Source of the DNA: Deltaproteobacteria bacterium
Lineage (GTDB): Bacteria; Desulfobacterota; B13-G15
Length of the DNA stretch: 10,004 bases
Direction of reading: 5' to 3'
NCBI GenBank assembly: GCA_003646585.1
Contig: QMLA01000014.1
Coordinates: 1-10,004 of the forward strand
In this document: positions 1 through 6,292 of the stretch, in pieces
Layout of the letters: each line of letters opens with the position of its first letter
How positions within the stretch are numbered: position 1 is the first letter of the stretch
The notes under the pieces: model-generated
Databases searched by the model: none
The model's input: only the letters and a program-made list of their open reading frames with translations
What the model was told of the DNA's origin: nothing
Program-made: the position numbers and the translations under genes

Positions 1-422
1 AGGACCCTGATGGGCTGATCCCTCAGGGCATCGATGTATGCCAGGAGACCCTCATATCCCATCGGGAAGGCCAGTTCCATTATCTCTGTGATGATGGTGG
101 TCGTGCCGCTTTTGATGGCGTAGCGGATGAATTCATCGGGGGAGTGGTAATAGACCATGTGGGCGTGGGCATCTATAAATCCCGGAGCGACGACCTTTCC
201 TGAGGCATCGATGACTTCCGTTTGAGGCCCGATGAGATGATCGACCTCCGGGCCCACGTATGCTATCCACTTGTCCTTGGTGGCTATGCAGTGGTTGCGA
301 AGGAGCTCACCGGTGTAAACATCAACCAGATCCCCTCCCATAACCACGAGGTCCGCCTTCTCATCCCCGAGGGCCACCCTCATTAGTTCTCTCATCTTTT
401 GGGGTTCAACCAGATCCCTCAC
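1..422 (-). CDS. Adenine-deaminase-like amidohydrolase (5' part; runs off the window)
   Basis: About 140 N-terminal residues are visible; the gene continues beyond base 1. The order is that of adenine deaminase-type metal-dependent amidohydrolases: an N-terminal helix, a beta-sandwich segment (KADLVVMGGDLVDVYTGEL, residues 22-40; VIDASGKVVAPGFIDAHAH, 70-88), then the start of the TIM barrel. H86 and H88 form the HxH metal motif. Family members hydrolyse C-N bonds in the cytoplasm; true adenine deaminase makes hypoxanthine in purine salvage. Here the usual ESS after the HxH motif is VYY, and the usual DPHE region after GTTT reads ITEIME, so the substrate may not be adenine. The GTG start is chosen because an AAGGAGG ribosome site (429-435) lies 6 nt upstream; the first internal ATG (residue 10) has none. 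A weak promoter (GTGAAA, 18 nt, TAAAAT) reads into it at 455-484. Family call is fairly sure, substrate unsure. Confidence 0.8.
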   Translation of the reverse strand, partial: MRDLVEPQKMRELMRVALGDEKADLVVMGGDLVDVYTGELLRNHCIATKDKWIAYVGPEVDHLIGPQTEVIDASGKVVAPGFIDAHAHMVYYHSPDEFIRYAIKSGTTTIITEIMELAFPMGYEGLLAYIDALRDQPIRV

Positions 423-454
423 CTTCAACCTCCTTATCAGATGGTGGGGGTGAA

Positions 455-484
455 ATTTTACCCTTAATTTGGTGACAGTTTCAC
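455..484 (-). promoter_or_regulatory. Weak sigma70-like promoter for the amidohydrolase
   Basis: On the minus strand, GTGAAA (479-484) is followed 18 nt later by TAAAAT (455-460). The -10 matches 5 of 6 consensus bases and the -35 matches 4 of 6. Transcription would start about 25 nt ahead of the GTG start, leaving room for the AAGGAGG site. Motif match only. Confidence 0.3.
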
Positions 485-595
485 GTCACGTTTAAGGAGT
501 CAAGGGATAAAGACATCCATCGGGCTTCATCCGGAAATCGGCAGCCCCTAATAAAGACAGAAGGTGCTCGACCCCTTCCCCAGCTCCTGCGGGGG

Positions 596-624
596 TTTAC
601 AAGGAAGAAAATTGTCGGTATATT
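596..624 (+). promoter_or_regulatory. Sigma70-like promoter for the split-Soret cytochrome
   Basis: TTTACA (596-601) and TATATT (619-624) are separated by exactly 17 nt, and each box matches 5 of 6 consensus bases. Transcription should begin near 631, giving a leader of about 170 nt before the cytochrome start. A bulged GC hairpin (about 578-594) lies immediately upstream and touches the -35 box. It has no real T-run, so it is not called a terminator. This is the best promoter in the 423-803 intergenic region. Confidence 0.55.
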
Positions 625-625
625 T

Positions 626-641
626 GCAATAACCAACAAAA
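626..641 (+). repeat. 16-nt direct repeat, copy 1 (at the predicted transcription start)
   Basis: GCAATAACCAACAAAA differs from the copy at 775-790 at one position. It begins just downstream of the TATATT box and covers the predicted start site near 631. An A/C-rich sequence here could be a regulator site or an unstructured RNA element; the sequence alone does not decide. Confidence 0.6.
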
Positions 642-803
642 CTTCGACACGGAAGTATGGGAAATCAGCGCCTTGTTGATTGAGGGGACAGCACATCGCA
701 TATCGCCTCCCAGAGACCAAATACAAGGAGTGTGACCTTCGATCTTGGGAAGAGAGGATCTCATCCGTGTTAGGGCAACAACCAACAAAAAGGAGGTGTT
801 CCT
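631..803 (+). promoter_or_regulatory. Long 5' leader of the split-Soret cytochrome mRNA
   Basis: About 170 nt separate the predicted transcription start from the ATG, with no credible ORF inside. Small potential stems are visible (CTTC/GAAG at about 642-655; GGAT-CTC-ATCC near 757-767), but I recognise no known riboswitch. The leader is bracketed by the 16-nt direct repeat and ends in a strong ribosome site, AGGAGGTG (791-798), 5 nt before the ATG. Such a leader is compatible with post-transcriptional control, which remains inference. Confidence 0.4.
775..790 (+). repeat. 16-nt direct repeat, copy 2 (abuts the ribosome binding site)
   Basis: GCAACAACCAACAAAA matches the copy at 626-641 at 15 of 16 positions. 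It runs directly into the AGGAGGTG ribosome site of the cytochrome gene. A protein or small RNA bound here could affect ribosome access. Confidence 0.6.
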
Positions 804-1574
804 ATGTTAGGGAAAACGGTATCGAGAAGGGAATTTTTTGGTGAAGTGGGCAAACTGGCTACAGGGGCAGCCTTGGGGGTTACACTGGTCGGTTTCGAAG
901 GCCGATCCAAAGCCGAGGAGGGGACATGGCCATGGCCTTATGTGCAGCTTGACGTTGAGGCTGTCAAGGCAAAGGCCTATGAAATCTTCCCCAAGGGACA
1001 CTGTATGTATGCGACGTTTGGGGCCCTTATACTCTCCATGCGGGAAAAAGGGATAGACGAACGATATAAAATACTTCCCCTCGAGATGATGGAATATGGA
1101 AAGGGAGGACTGATGGGGTGGGGGACCCTTTGTGGTGTGCTGAATGGAGCGGCTGCTTTCATAACCCTGGTTTCAAGGGACTATGGCAAGTTGATAGATC
1201 AACTTGTGGGTTGGTATGTAGAGACTCCCCTTCCTATCTACAGGCCTGCCAATCCGAAAATTGAGATAAAGGCACAGAGCATCGCCGGTTCTCCTCTCTG
1301 TCACGTTTCCGTCACTAAATGGTGTGAGGTCTCGGGATTTGGGTCCAAGTCTCCACAAAGGGCGGAGCGATGCCGGAGGCTTGCAGCTGATGTGGCTGGG
1401 AAAGCCGCCGAGTTATTGAACATGGCCTTGGCAGGGAAGGCCATACCCCCTTGGTCACCTTCGGAATCAGTCAAAGGTTGTCTCAAGTGTCACGGACCGA
1501 AGGGCGAGGTGAAGGACGTCTTCGGGAAAATGGAATGTCTGATGTGCCATCCCGGAATGGAGAAGGGTCATTAA
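804..1574 (+). CDS. Split-Soret-type dihaem cytochrome c (C_GCAxxG_C_C family), Tat-exported
   Basis: 256 residues. The N terminus has a twin-arginine signal: SRREFF at 7-12 followed by a hydrophobic stretch at about 16-30, so the protein should be exported folded to the periplasm. Haem attachment is normally done by the cytochrome c maturation system there. The middle matches the split-Soret cytochrome c / C_GCAxxG_C_C fold, with Cys67, Cys110 (MGWGTLCGVLNGAAA), Cys166 and Cys174 (SPLCHVSVTKWC) and Cys190. Two haem sites sit near the C terminus, CLKCH (226-230) and CLMCH (245-249), giving two c-type haems per subunit. In the known Desulfovibrio protein the subunits dimerise and the haems stack; its physiological partner is uncertain. 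The extra cysteines could carry an Fe-S or thiol redox site, as suggested for the wider family. The start is supported by AGGAGGTG 5 nt upstream. The gene appears monocistronic, with its own promoter and terminator. Confidence 0.87.
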   Translation: MLGKTVSRREFFGEVGKLATGAALGVTLVGFEGRSKAEEGTWPWPYVQLDVEAVKAKAYEIFPKGHCMYATFGALILSMREKGIDERYKILPLEMMEYGKGGLMGWGTLCGVLNGAAAFITLVSRDYGKLIDQLVGWYVETPLPIYRPANPKIEIKAQSIAGSPLCHVSVTKWCEVSGFGSKSPQRAERCRRLAADVAGKAAELLNMALAGKAIPPWSPSESVKGCLKCHGPKGEVKDVFGKMECLMCHPGMEKGH

Positions 1575-1593
1575 ATTATCAAAAAACCTTCCA

Positions 1594-1617
1594 GGGGAGG
1601 GGATCATTCCCCTCCCC
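1594..1617 (+). terminator. GC-rich hairpin terminator after the cytochrome gene
   Basis: A perfect 10-bp stem, GGGGAGGGGA (1594-1603) with TCCCCTCCCC (1608-1617) around the loop TCAT, starts 19 nt after the stop codon. The 3' tail is pyrimidine-rich (CCTTCTTCC) rather than a pure T-run. An A6 tract upstream gives a T6 tail on the other strand, so it may also stop minus-strand transcription. Confidence 0.75.
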
Positions 1618-1662
1618 CCTTCTTCCGTCCAGCTCTTCGTTTTACATGATAAAGGCCTCTTA

Positions 1663-1688
1663 AAAGGTTCGGAACTAAACCTGTTTTT
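1663..1688 (+). repeat. 20-nt imperfect repeat copy 1, with small hairpin and T5
   Basis: The 20 bases at 1663-1682 match 3070-3089 at 16 of 20 positions, sharing the block CGGAACT. AGGTT (1665-1669) can pair with AACCT (1678-1682), and TTTTT follows at 1684-1688, so this copy could be a weak terminator. The two copies flank the homocysteine gene. Confidence 0.4.
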
Positions 1689-1854
1689 AAGGGCTATTCC
1701 GGTGATTTCAAGACATCATGGTATAGGCTTTGGGGCATTTGTTTAGGATGACCCTGAGGCCTGTGGGGAGTGTGAATGATGCAAACCCTTCCACTGGGAT
1801 CTCGGGGAAACAGATTGGGGATTTAGGGTGGGTTTTAAACAAGCAATCGGTCCC

Positions 1855-1884
1855 TTGACCTGGGTTTCGGTAGGGCGATAACAT
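1855..1884 (+). promoter_or_regulatory. Possible sigma70-like promoter for the homocysteine/AAA+ operon
   Basis: TTGACC (1855-1860, 5 of 6) and TAACAT (1879-1884, 4 of 6) are 18 nt apart. Transcription would start near 1891, downstream of the ATG at 1883. This would be consistent only with the start at 1907. Confidence 0.3.
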
Positions 1885-1906
1885 GGTCTCTCCCTCGGAG
1901 ACGGAG

Positions 1907-3058
1907 ATGGCCAAGACCTTTGAGGAGATCAACGAGAAGATCAGAAAGGGAGAGGCCGTGGTGGTCACGGCCGAGGAGATGGTCGAGATCGTCAGGAAGG
2001 AGGGTGTCGAGAAGGCCGCAAGGCGGGTGGATGTGGTCACCACCGGGACCTTTGCGCCCATGTGTTCCTCGGGGGCCTTTCTGAACTTCGGTCACACAAG
2101 GCCGAGGATCAAGGCCCATAGGGTCCTCATCAACAATGTCCCAGCTTATGCCGGATTGGCCGCAGTAGACATTTATATAGGTGCCACCGAACCGGCCATA
2201 GATGACCCTTTAAACAAGATCCATCCGGGCACCTTCGATTACGGAGGGGGGCACGTAATCGAGGATCTGGTGGCCGGAAAGAGGGTGCATCTTGTCGCCG
2301 AAGGTTATGGGACGGACTGCTATCCCAATCGCCGGGTGGAGCTCGATTTGAGGCTCAGCGACTTCAGAGACGCCTTCCTCTTCAACCCGAGGAATTGCTA
2401 TCAGAATTACAGCTGCGCGGTAAACCTCTCCAGTCGCATCCTCTACACCTACATGGGCGTGCTCAAGCCCAAAGCCGGCAACGTCACCTACTGCAGTGCG
2501 GGCCAACTGAGCCCTCTGCTCAAAGATCCCTTCTACCGGACGATAGGCCTTGGAACGAGGATCTTTTTGGGCGGTGGAGAGGGCTATGTTGTCTGGCACG
2601 GTACCCAACACAGCCCCGGGGTCCCGAGGAGCGAAAAAGGGGTGCCCCTTGGGCCTGCGGGGACCCTTGCGGTGATAGGGGACCTCAAGGGGATGAGCCA
2701 CAGGTGGCTTAAGGGGGCAAGCATTCTCGGGTATGGCCCTTCGCTCTTTGTGGGAATAGGTATCCCCATACCGGTGCTGGACGAAGAAATGGCCTATTAT
2801 ACAGGACTGGGGGACGATGAGCTCTTCACCCAGATCGTGGACTTCGGGAACGACTACCCCCAGGGGGAGGTGAGGGTCCTGGGTTACGTGAGTTACAAGG
2901 AATTGAAAAGCGGAAAGATCAGGTTCCAGGGCAAGGAAGTTCCCACGGTACCCCTGTCAAGTTACAAAAGGGCAAAGGAGATCGCCGAGACCCTCAAGGG
3001 CTGGATAAAGGAGGGCCGATTCCTCCTGGGCATCCCTCAGAAGAAGCTGCCCGCATGA
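1907..3058 (+). CDS. Homocysteine biosynthesis protein, DUF39/HcyBio family
   Basis: 383 residues. The protein matches the HcyBio family (MA1821-type), which in methanogens is linked to making homocysteine from aspartate semialdehyde and sulfide. Visible signatures are KTFEEINEKIRKGEAVVVTA at the N terminus, DVVTTGTFAPMCSSGAFLNFGH around Cys53, AVDIYIGATEP, GTDCYP around Cys138, and a glycine-rich GLGTRIFLGGGEGYVVWHGTQHSP segment near 214-236. Cys53 and Cys138 occupy the places where the family has conserved, functionally important cysteines; Cys164, Cys170 and Cys196 are also present. There is no C-terminal CBS pair, unlike many archaeal forms, and no ferredoxin/NIL partner gene is next to it here. 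The start at 1907 is preferred because GGAG (1897-1900) lies 6 nt upstream and MAKTFEEINEKI is where relatives begin. An in-frame ATG at 1883 would add 8 atypical residues. It lies 55 nt ahead of the AAA+ gene and is probably co-transcribed with it. Confidence 0.87.
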   Translation: MAKTFEEINEKIRKGEAVVVTAEEMVEIVRKEGVEKAARRVDVVTTGTFAPMCSSGAFLNFGHTRPRIKAHRVLINNVPAYAGLAAVDIYIGATEPAIDDPLNKIHPGTFDYGGGHVIEDLVAGKRVHLVAEGYGTDCYPNRRVELDLRLSDFRDAFLFNPRNCYQNYSCAVNLSSRILYTYMGVLKPKAGNVTYCSAGQLSPLLKDPFYRTIGLGTRIFLGGGEGYVVWHGTQHSPGVPRSEKGVPLGPAGTLAVIGDLKGMSHRWLKGASILGYGPSLFVGIGIPIPVLDEEMAYYTGLGDDELFTQIVDFGNDYPQGEVRVLGYVSYKELKSGKIRFQGKEVPTVPLSSYKRAKEIAETLKGWIKEGRFLLGIPQKKLPA

Positions 3059-3069
3059 GCCCCTTGTTG

Positions 3070-3089
3070 AAAGGTCCGGAACTGGCCCT
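3070..3089 (+). repeat. 20-nt imperfect repeat copy 2
   Basis: This copy starts 11 nt after the homocysteine gene stop and matches 1663-1682 at 16 of 20 positions. The AGG/CCT arms and one inner pair are kept (T-A in copy 1 becomes C-G here), but one inner pair is broken. It is not followed by a T-run, so read-through into the AAA+ gene is expected. Confidence 0.4.
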
Positions 3090-3113
3090 TAAACTTTGAA
3101 CCAGGAGGGGGCA

Positions 3114-4865
3114 ATGGATAAGATCCCCGACTATAAGGAGCTGGAAAGGGAGTTGAACAAGTATTTGGAGAAGAAGTACGGTGATAGGATCCGCCTGATC
3201 GTGTCCGCCTTCGAACCCCGCGTTGCCGGACAGGACAAGGGGTCAAGGCCCGAGAGGAGGAAGACTCCCATCGATTTCGACATAAGACCTGAGGAACTCA
3301 TCTCCTATCTCAATTCCTTCATCGTCAAACAGGACAGGGCCAAGGAGATCCTCGCCACAAAGATCTGCACCCATTACAACCGCATAAAGTATTACCTCTC
3401 CAGGGGCAAGGAACCCACGGGATTGGGCACCATAAAGAACAACATCATCCTCATCGGCCCAACCGGTGTCGGCAAGACCTACATGGTGAAACTCATCGCC
3501 GACAGAATCGGAGTTCCTTTTGTCAAGGCCGATGCCACCAAGTTCAGCGAGACCGGCTATGTGGGAGGGGATGTGGAAGATCTGGTCAGGGAGCTGGTCC
3601 TTGAGGCCGATGGCGATGTGGAACGGGCCCAGTACGGGATCATTTACATCGATGAGATCGACAAGATCGCATCAAGCGGCAACATCATAGGCCCGGATGT
3701 GTCCCGCACAGGGGTACAGCGGGGTCTGCTGAAGCTCATGGAGGAAACCGAAGTGGAACTCAAACCCTCCAATGATCCCATCTCCCAGTGGGAGGCCATT
3801 GAGCATTATCGGAGGACGGGAAAGCGGCAGCGCAGGTCCATAAACACGAGACACATCCTGTTCATCGTGAGTGGTGCCTTCAACGGCCTAGAGGATATCA
3901 TCAGGCGGAGGATGAAGAAGGAGGGAATTGGCTTTGGACAGCAGATAAGGTCCAGGGACGAGCGGTTCGAATACCTGAAACACGTAACCCCCGAGGACTT
4001 GATTGAATACGGGTTCGAATCCGAATTCGTGGGACGTCTTCCGGTTATCGCAGTCTTGGAGCCCCTCGATGTGGATGACCTATATCAGATCCTCAAGAAC
4101 CCCAACAGCCCCCTTATAGCCAACAAAAAGCGGGACTTCAGGGCCTATGGGATAGAGGTGGTCTTTGAGGACGAAGCCCTGAGGAGGATAGCCGAGCTGG
4201 CCCATCTACAGAGGACGGGGGCAAGGGGCTTGGTGAGCGTGATAGAGCAGGTGTTGTTGAAATATGAACGCAAGCTCCCCTCGACATCGATAAGGCATCT
4301 TGTGGTGACCAGGGAAATGGTCGATGATCCGGAAGGGGAGCTTCAGAGGCTCCTTGAGGATCCCGGCAGTGAGACCTACCTCAGGCGCTTTGAGGGAGCC
4401 CTTCGCAGGGAGAGGGAGGAGATCGAGGCGTACATCCTTTCAAGGAAAGGGGAATTCGAGGGGCAGTATGGACCCCTCTTTGAGGGGGAAAGGGTGGGGA
4501 TACTTGCCGAAAGGCTTCTGAGTCGGGAGGACGACCTCAATACGGCCCTTGAAGAGCTCTGGCGTTGCTATCGACAGGTCAGGGCCTTTGAGAAGTCCTT
4601 TCGCGACCGTTACGGGATAGAGATCTCCTTCGATCGGGAAGCAGTCGATCACCTTCTGAAGATGCTCTTTTCGGGGGAGAAGTCACCGAAGGACCTGTTC
4701 CTTTACCTTGAGGGGATATACGAGCCGGCGATGCGGTTGATCCTCGAGCGCGTCCCTGTCACCCGCTTCGTCATCCCCCGCAGGGGGGTGGAGGACCCCG
4801 AGGGATATTTCAACGAACTCATCCGCGATTTCTACCAGCGCAACTACGGGAGGAACCGGCAATGA
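3114..4865 (+). CDS. ClpX-like AAA+ unfoldase without zinc domain and with C-terminal extension
   Basis: 583 residues; ClpX itself is usually about 420. The AAA+ core aligns with ClpX: Walker A GPTGVGKT (115-122), pore-1 loop GYVGG (148-152), Walker B IIYIDEID (176-183), [11 protein letters not shown] (253-263), IGFG at the ClpP-docking position (272-275), arginine finger in FVGRLP (R308) and sensor-2 RTGARGL (R371). ClpX-type proteins unfold substrates with ATP and can feed them to ClpP in the cytoplasm. The N-terminal ~55 residues contain no zinc-binding cysteines. The pore-2 (RKH) region is replaced by a longer basic segment (RRTGKRQRR, 233-241). After the core come a charged helical linker (about 409-499) and what looks like a second, degenerate small AAA+ domain (500-564). 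The ATG at 3114 is preferred to a TTG at 3096 because AGGAGGGG (3103-3110) precedes it. The stop overlaps the DnaJ start (ATGA). No clpP is in the window, so protease partnership is unproven. Confidence 0.85.
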   Translation: MDKIPDYKELERELNKYLEKKYGDRIRLIVSAFEPRVAGQDKGSRPERRKTPIDFDIRPEELISYLNSFIVKQDRAKEILATKICTHYNRIKYYLSRGKEPTGLGTIKNNIILIGPTGVGKTYMVKLIADRIGVPFVKADATKFSETGYVGGDVEDLVRELVLEADGDVERAQYGIIYIDEIDKIASSGNIIGPDVSRTGVQRGLLKLMEETEVELKPSNDPISQWEAIEHYRRTGKRQRRSINTRHILFIVSGAFNGLEDIIRRRMKKEGIGFGQQIRSRDERFEYLKHVTPEDLIEYGFESEFVGRLPVIAVLEPLDVDDLYQILKNPNSPLIANKKRDFRAYGIEVVFEDEALRRIAELAHLQRTGARGLVSVIEQVLLKYERKLPSTSIRHLVVTREMVDDPEGELQRLLEDPGSETYLRRFEGALRREREEIEAYILSRKGEFEGQYGPLFEGERVGILAERLLSREDDLNTALEELWRCYRQVRAFEKSFRDRYGIEISFDREAVDHLLKMLFSGEKSPKDLFLYLEGIYEPAMRLILERVPVTRFVIPRRGVEDPEGYFNELIRDFYQRNYGRNRQ

Positions 4866-5782
4866 AGGATTACTACAAGATCCTCGGAGTAAGCCGGGAT
4901 GCCAGTCCGGAGGAAATAAAGAGGGCTTACAGGCGTCTCGCCCTCAAATATCACCCTGACCGCAATCCCGGAGACAAGGAGGCCGAGGAGAAGTTCAAGG
5001 AGATAAATGAGGCCTATGCCGTCCTGAGTGATCCCGAAAAACGCCGTCAGTACGATATGCTGGGGGCCCAGGCCTTCAGCCAGCGATACACCCAAGAGGA
5101 CATATTCAGGGGCTTTGACATCGGGGATCTGCTGAAGGACCTAGGATTCGGGACCTCGGACATATTCTCCTTCATCTTCGGCAGACCGGGGGTGAGGAGG
5201 ATCAGATTCAGGACCGTAGGCGGGCCCTTTGAGGAAGTCCCCTTCGCCGAAGAGACCCTCAGACCCCAGAAGGGACAGGACCTCGAGACCGAAGTGGCCG
5301 TGACCCTTGAGGAGGTGGCCCGGGGGACCGAGAGGACCCTGCGCCTCCGCCATCCCGATGGCTACGAAGAGCAGGTTGTGGTGAAGGTCCCCCCGGGGGT
5401 CCAGGACGGACAGAAACTCAGGCTGGCCGGAAAGGGGCAGCCGGGATATCCTCCCGGGGATCTCTATGTGCGGGTCAAGGTGCTCCCCCATCCCCTTTTC
5501 AGGCGCGAGGGCGACGATATCTTCCTCGAAAGGGAGATAAGCTTCAGCGAGGCGTGTCTCGGGACCAGCATCGATGTGCCGACCCTTGATGGACCGAAGA
5601 CCGTGAAGGTACCCCCGGGAACGCCTTCAGGGGCGAAGTTGCGTTTGAGGGGTTTGGGGTTGCCGCACCTCAAAGGAGGGGGGAAGGGAGACCTCTATGT
5701 GATAATAAAGGTCCGCGTTCCCAAGATCCTGACGCAGGAACAGCGCGAGGCCGTGGAGGCCTTGAGGAGGCTCGGGCTTTGA
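4862..5782 (+). CDS. CbpA-type DnaJ (J-domain co-chaperone without zinc finger)
   Basis: 306 residues. The J domain is at 3-68 ([20 protein letters not shown]), with the HPD motif at 31-33 that stimulates DnaK ATPase. A Gly/Phe-containing linker follows (about 84-110), then the two beta-sandwich substrate-binding domains, CTD I (about 139-210) and CTD II (about 218-288), each with the VPPG turn typical of DnaJ_C. The cysteine-rich zinc repeats of DnaJ proper are absent; only one cysteine (C232) is present. This makes it a type II/CbpA-like J protein, cytoplasmic, delivering clients to Hsp70. Its ATG overlaps the AAA+ stop as ATGA, so translation is coupled and the two are likely made in matched amounts. 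No dnaK or grpE is in the window. Family call is secure; the client set is unknown. Confidence 0.93.
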   Translation: MKDYYKILGVSRDASPEEIKRAYRRLALKYHPDRNPGDKEAEEKFKEINEAYAVLSDPEKRRQYDMLGAQAFSQRYTQEDIFRGFDIGDLLKDLGFGTSDIFSFIFGRPGVRRIRFRTVGGPFEEVPFAEETLRPQKGQDLETEVAVTLEEVARGTERTLRLRHPDGYEEQVVVKVPPGVQDGQKLRLAGKGQPGYPPGDLYVRVKVLPHPLFRREGDDIFLEREISFSEACLGTSIDVPTLDGPKTVKVPPGTPSGAKLRLRGLGLPHLKGGGKGDLYVIIKVRVPKILTQEQREAVEALRRLGL

Positions 5783-5795
5783 GAAAGGAGTGAAG

Positions 5796-6290
5796 GTGGA
5801 GGGGCTTGTTCCTGTAAGGGTTTGGGGTCTCATCTTCGACCCCAACACCCATCATACAATCGTCGTCCTCCTGGATCCCGAGGGAGAACGGATCCTTCCC
5901 ATATGGATTGGGGCAGTGGAAGGCAATGCCATCGCCTTGGGGATAGAGAAGGCTAAGGTCCCCCGTCCCATGACCCACGATCTGCTCTGCAACATCCTCT
6001 CGACCCTGAAGGTCGAAATCTCAAGGATCGTCATAACGGAGTTGAAGGAAGAGATCTTCTACGCCCTAATCTACCTCAGGATCAACGGAGAAGACATAGC
6101 CCTTGATTCCCGTCCGAGTGACGCCATAGCCCTTGCGGTGAGGACCGGGGCGCCCATCTACTGCACCGAGGAGGTCTTAAAGGCCGGCGAGGACCTCAAG
6201 ACCCTCAGGGAGAGACAGGCCTCGGGAAAGGAGCTGGACAGGTTGCTCAAGGAACTCGATCCGGAGATCTTCGGGAAATACAAGATGTAG
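5796..6290 (+). CDS. Bifunctional nuclease family protein (DUF151)
   Basis: 164 residues. DUF151/BFN signatures are clear: ILPIWIGAVEGNAIALGIE (33-51), RPMTHDLL (57-64) and DSRPSDAIALAVR (104-116). Relatives in plants are reported to have DNase and RNase activity; a Thermotoga member has a known structure; bacterial roles are poorly defined. The short charged C terminus (ELDPEIFGKYKM) is usual, and no UVR domain follows. The GTG at 5796 is chosen because AAAGGAG (5784-5790) lies 5 nt upstream; a GTG at 5790 would overlap that site. It begins 13 nt after the dnaJ-like stop, so it is probably the last gene of the HcyBio/AAA+/J operon. Its stop is 2 nt from the stop of the convergent radical SAM gene, leaving no room for a terminator between them. 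Confidence 0.9.
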   Translation: MEGLVPVRVWGLIFDPNTHHTIVVLLDPEGERILPIWIGAVEGNAIALGIEKAKVPRPMTHDLLCNILSTLKVEISRIVITELKEEIFYALIYLRINGEDIALDSRPSDAIALAVRTGAPIYCTEEVLKAGEDLKTLRERQASGKELDRLLKELDPEIFGKYKM

Positions 6291-6292
6291 CT

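Larger units (their letters stand above)
1618..1906. other. Non-coding stretch between cytochrome terminator and homocysteine gene
   Basis: No ORF with a plausible start and family resemblance is visible on either strand. Contents: one copy of a 20-nt repeat with a small hairpin followed by T5 (1663-1688), then about 165 nt with nothing recognised, then a possible promoter close to the next gene. Composition is somewhat less GC-rich than the genes. I looked for a SAM- or SAH-type riboswitch, as might suit a homocysteine gene, and found none of their conserved segments. Confidence 0.4.

Noticed and set aside
423..480. Possible purine riboswitch for the adenine-deaminase-like gene
   Set aside because: The leader from the predicted promoter is only about 25 nt, too short for a purine aptamer, and no conserved loop sequences are seen.
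572..598. GC hairpin (CCCCAG-CTC-CTG-C-GGGG) as a terminator
   Set aside because: The stem is bulged and followed by only three Ts, no gene ends here, and it overlaps a good -35 box.
481..726. 81-codon minus-strand ORF in the cytochrome leader region
   Set aside because: No ribosome site and no family resemblance; it lies antisense to the predicted promoter and leader.
1708..1840. Minus-strand peptide with a stretch FTLPTGLRVILN like the N terminus of M16 peptidases
   Set aside because: Only about a dozen residues match, no HxxEH motif follows, and the frame stops immediately. Probably chance; at most a tiny relic.
1618..1906. Possible SAM/SAH riboswitch ahead of the homocysteine gene
   Set aside because: None of the conserved core segments of the known SAM or SAH riboswitches are visible, and the predicted promoter leaves almost no leader.
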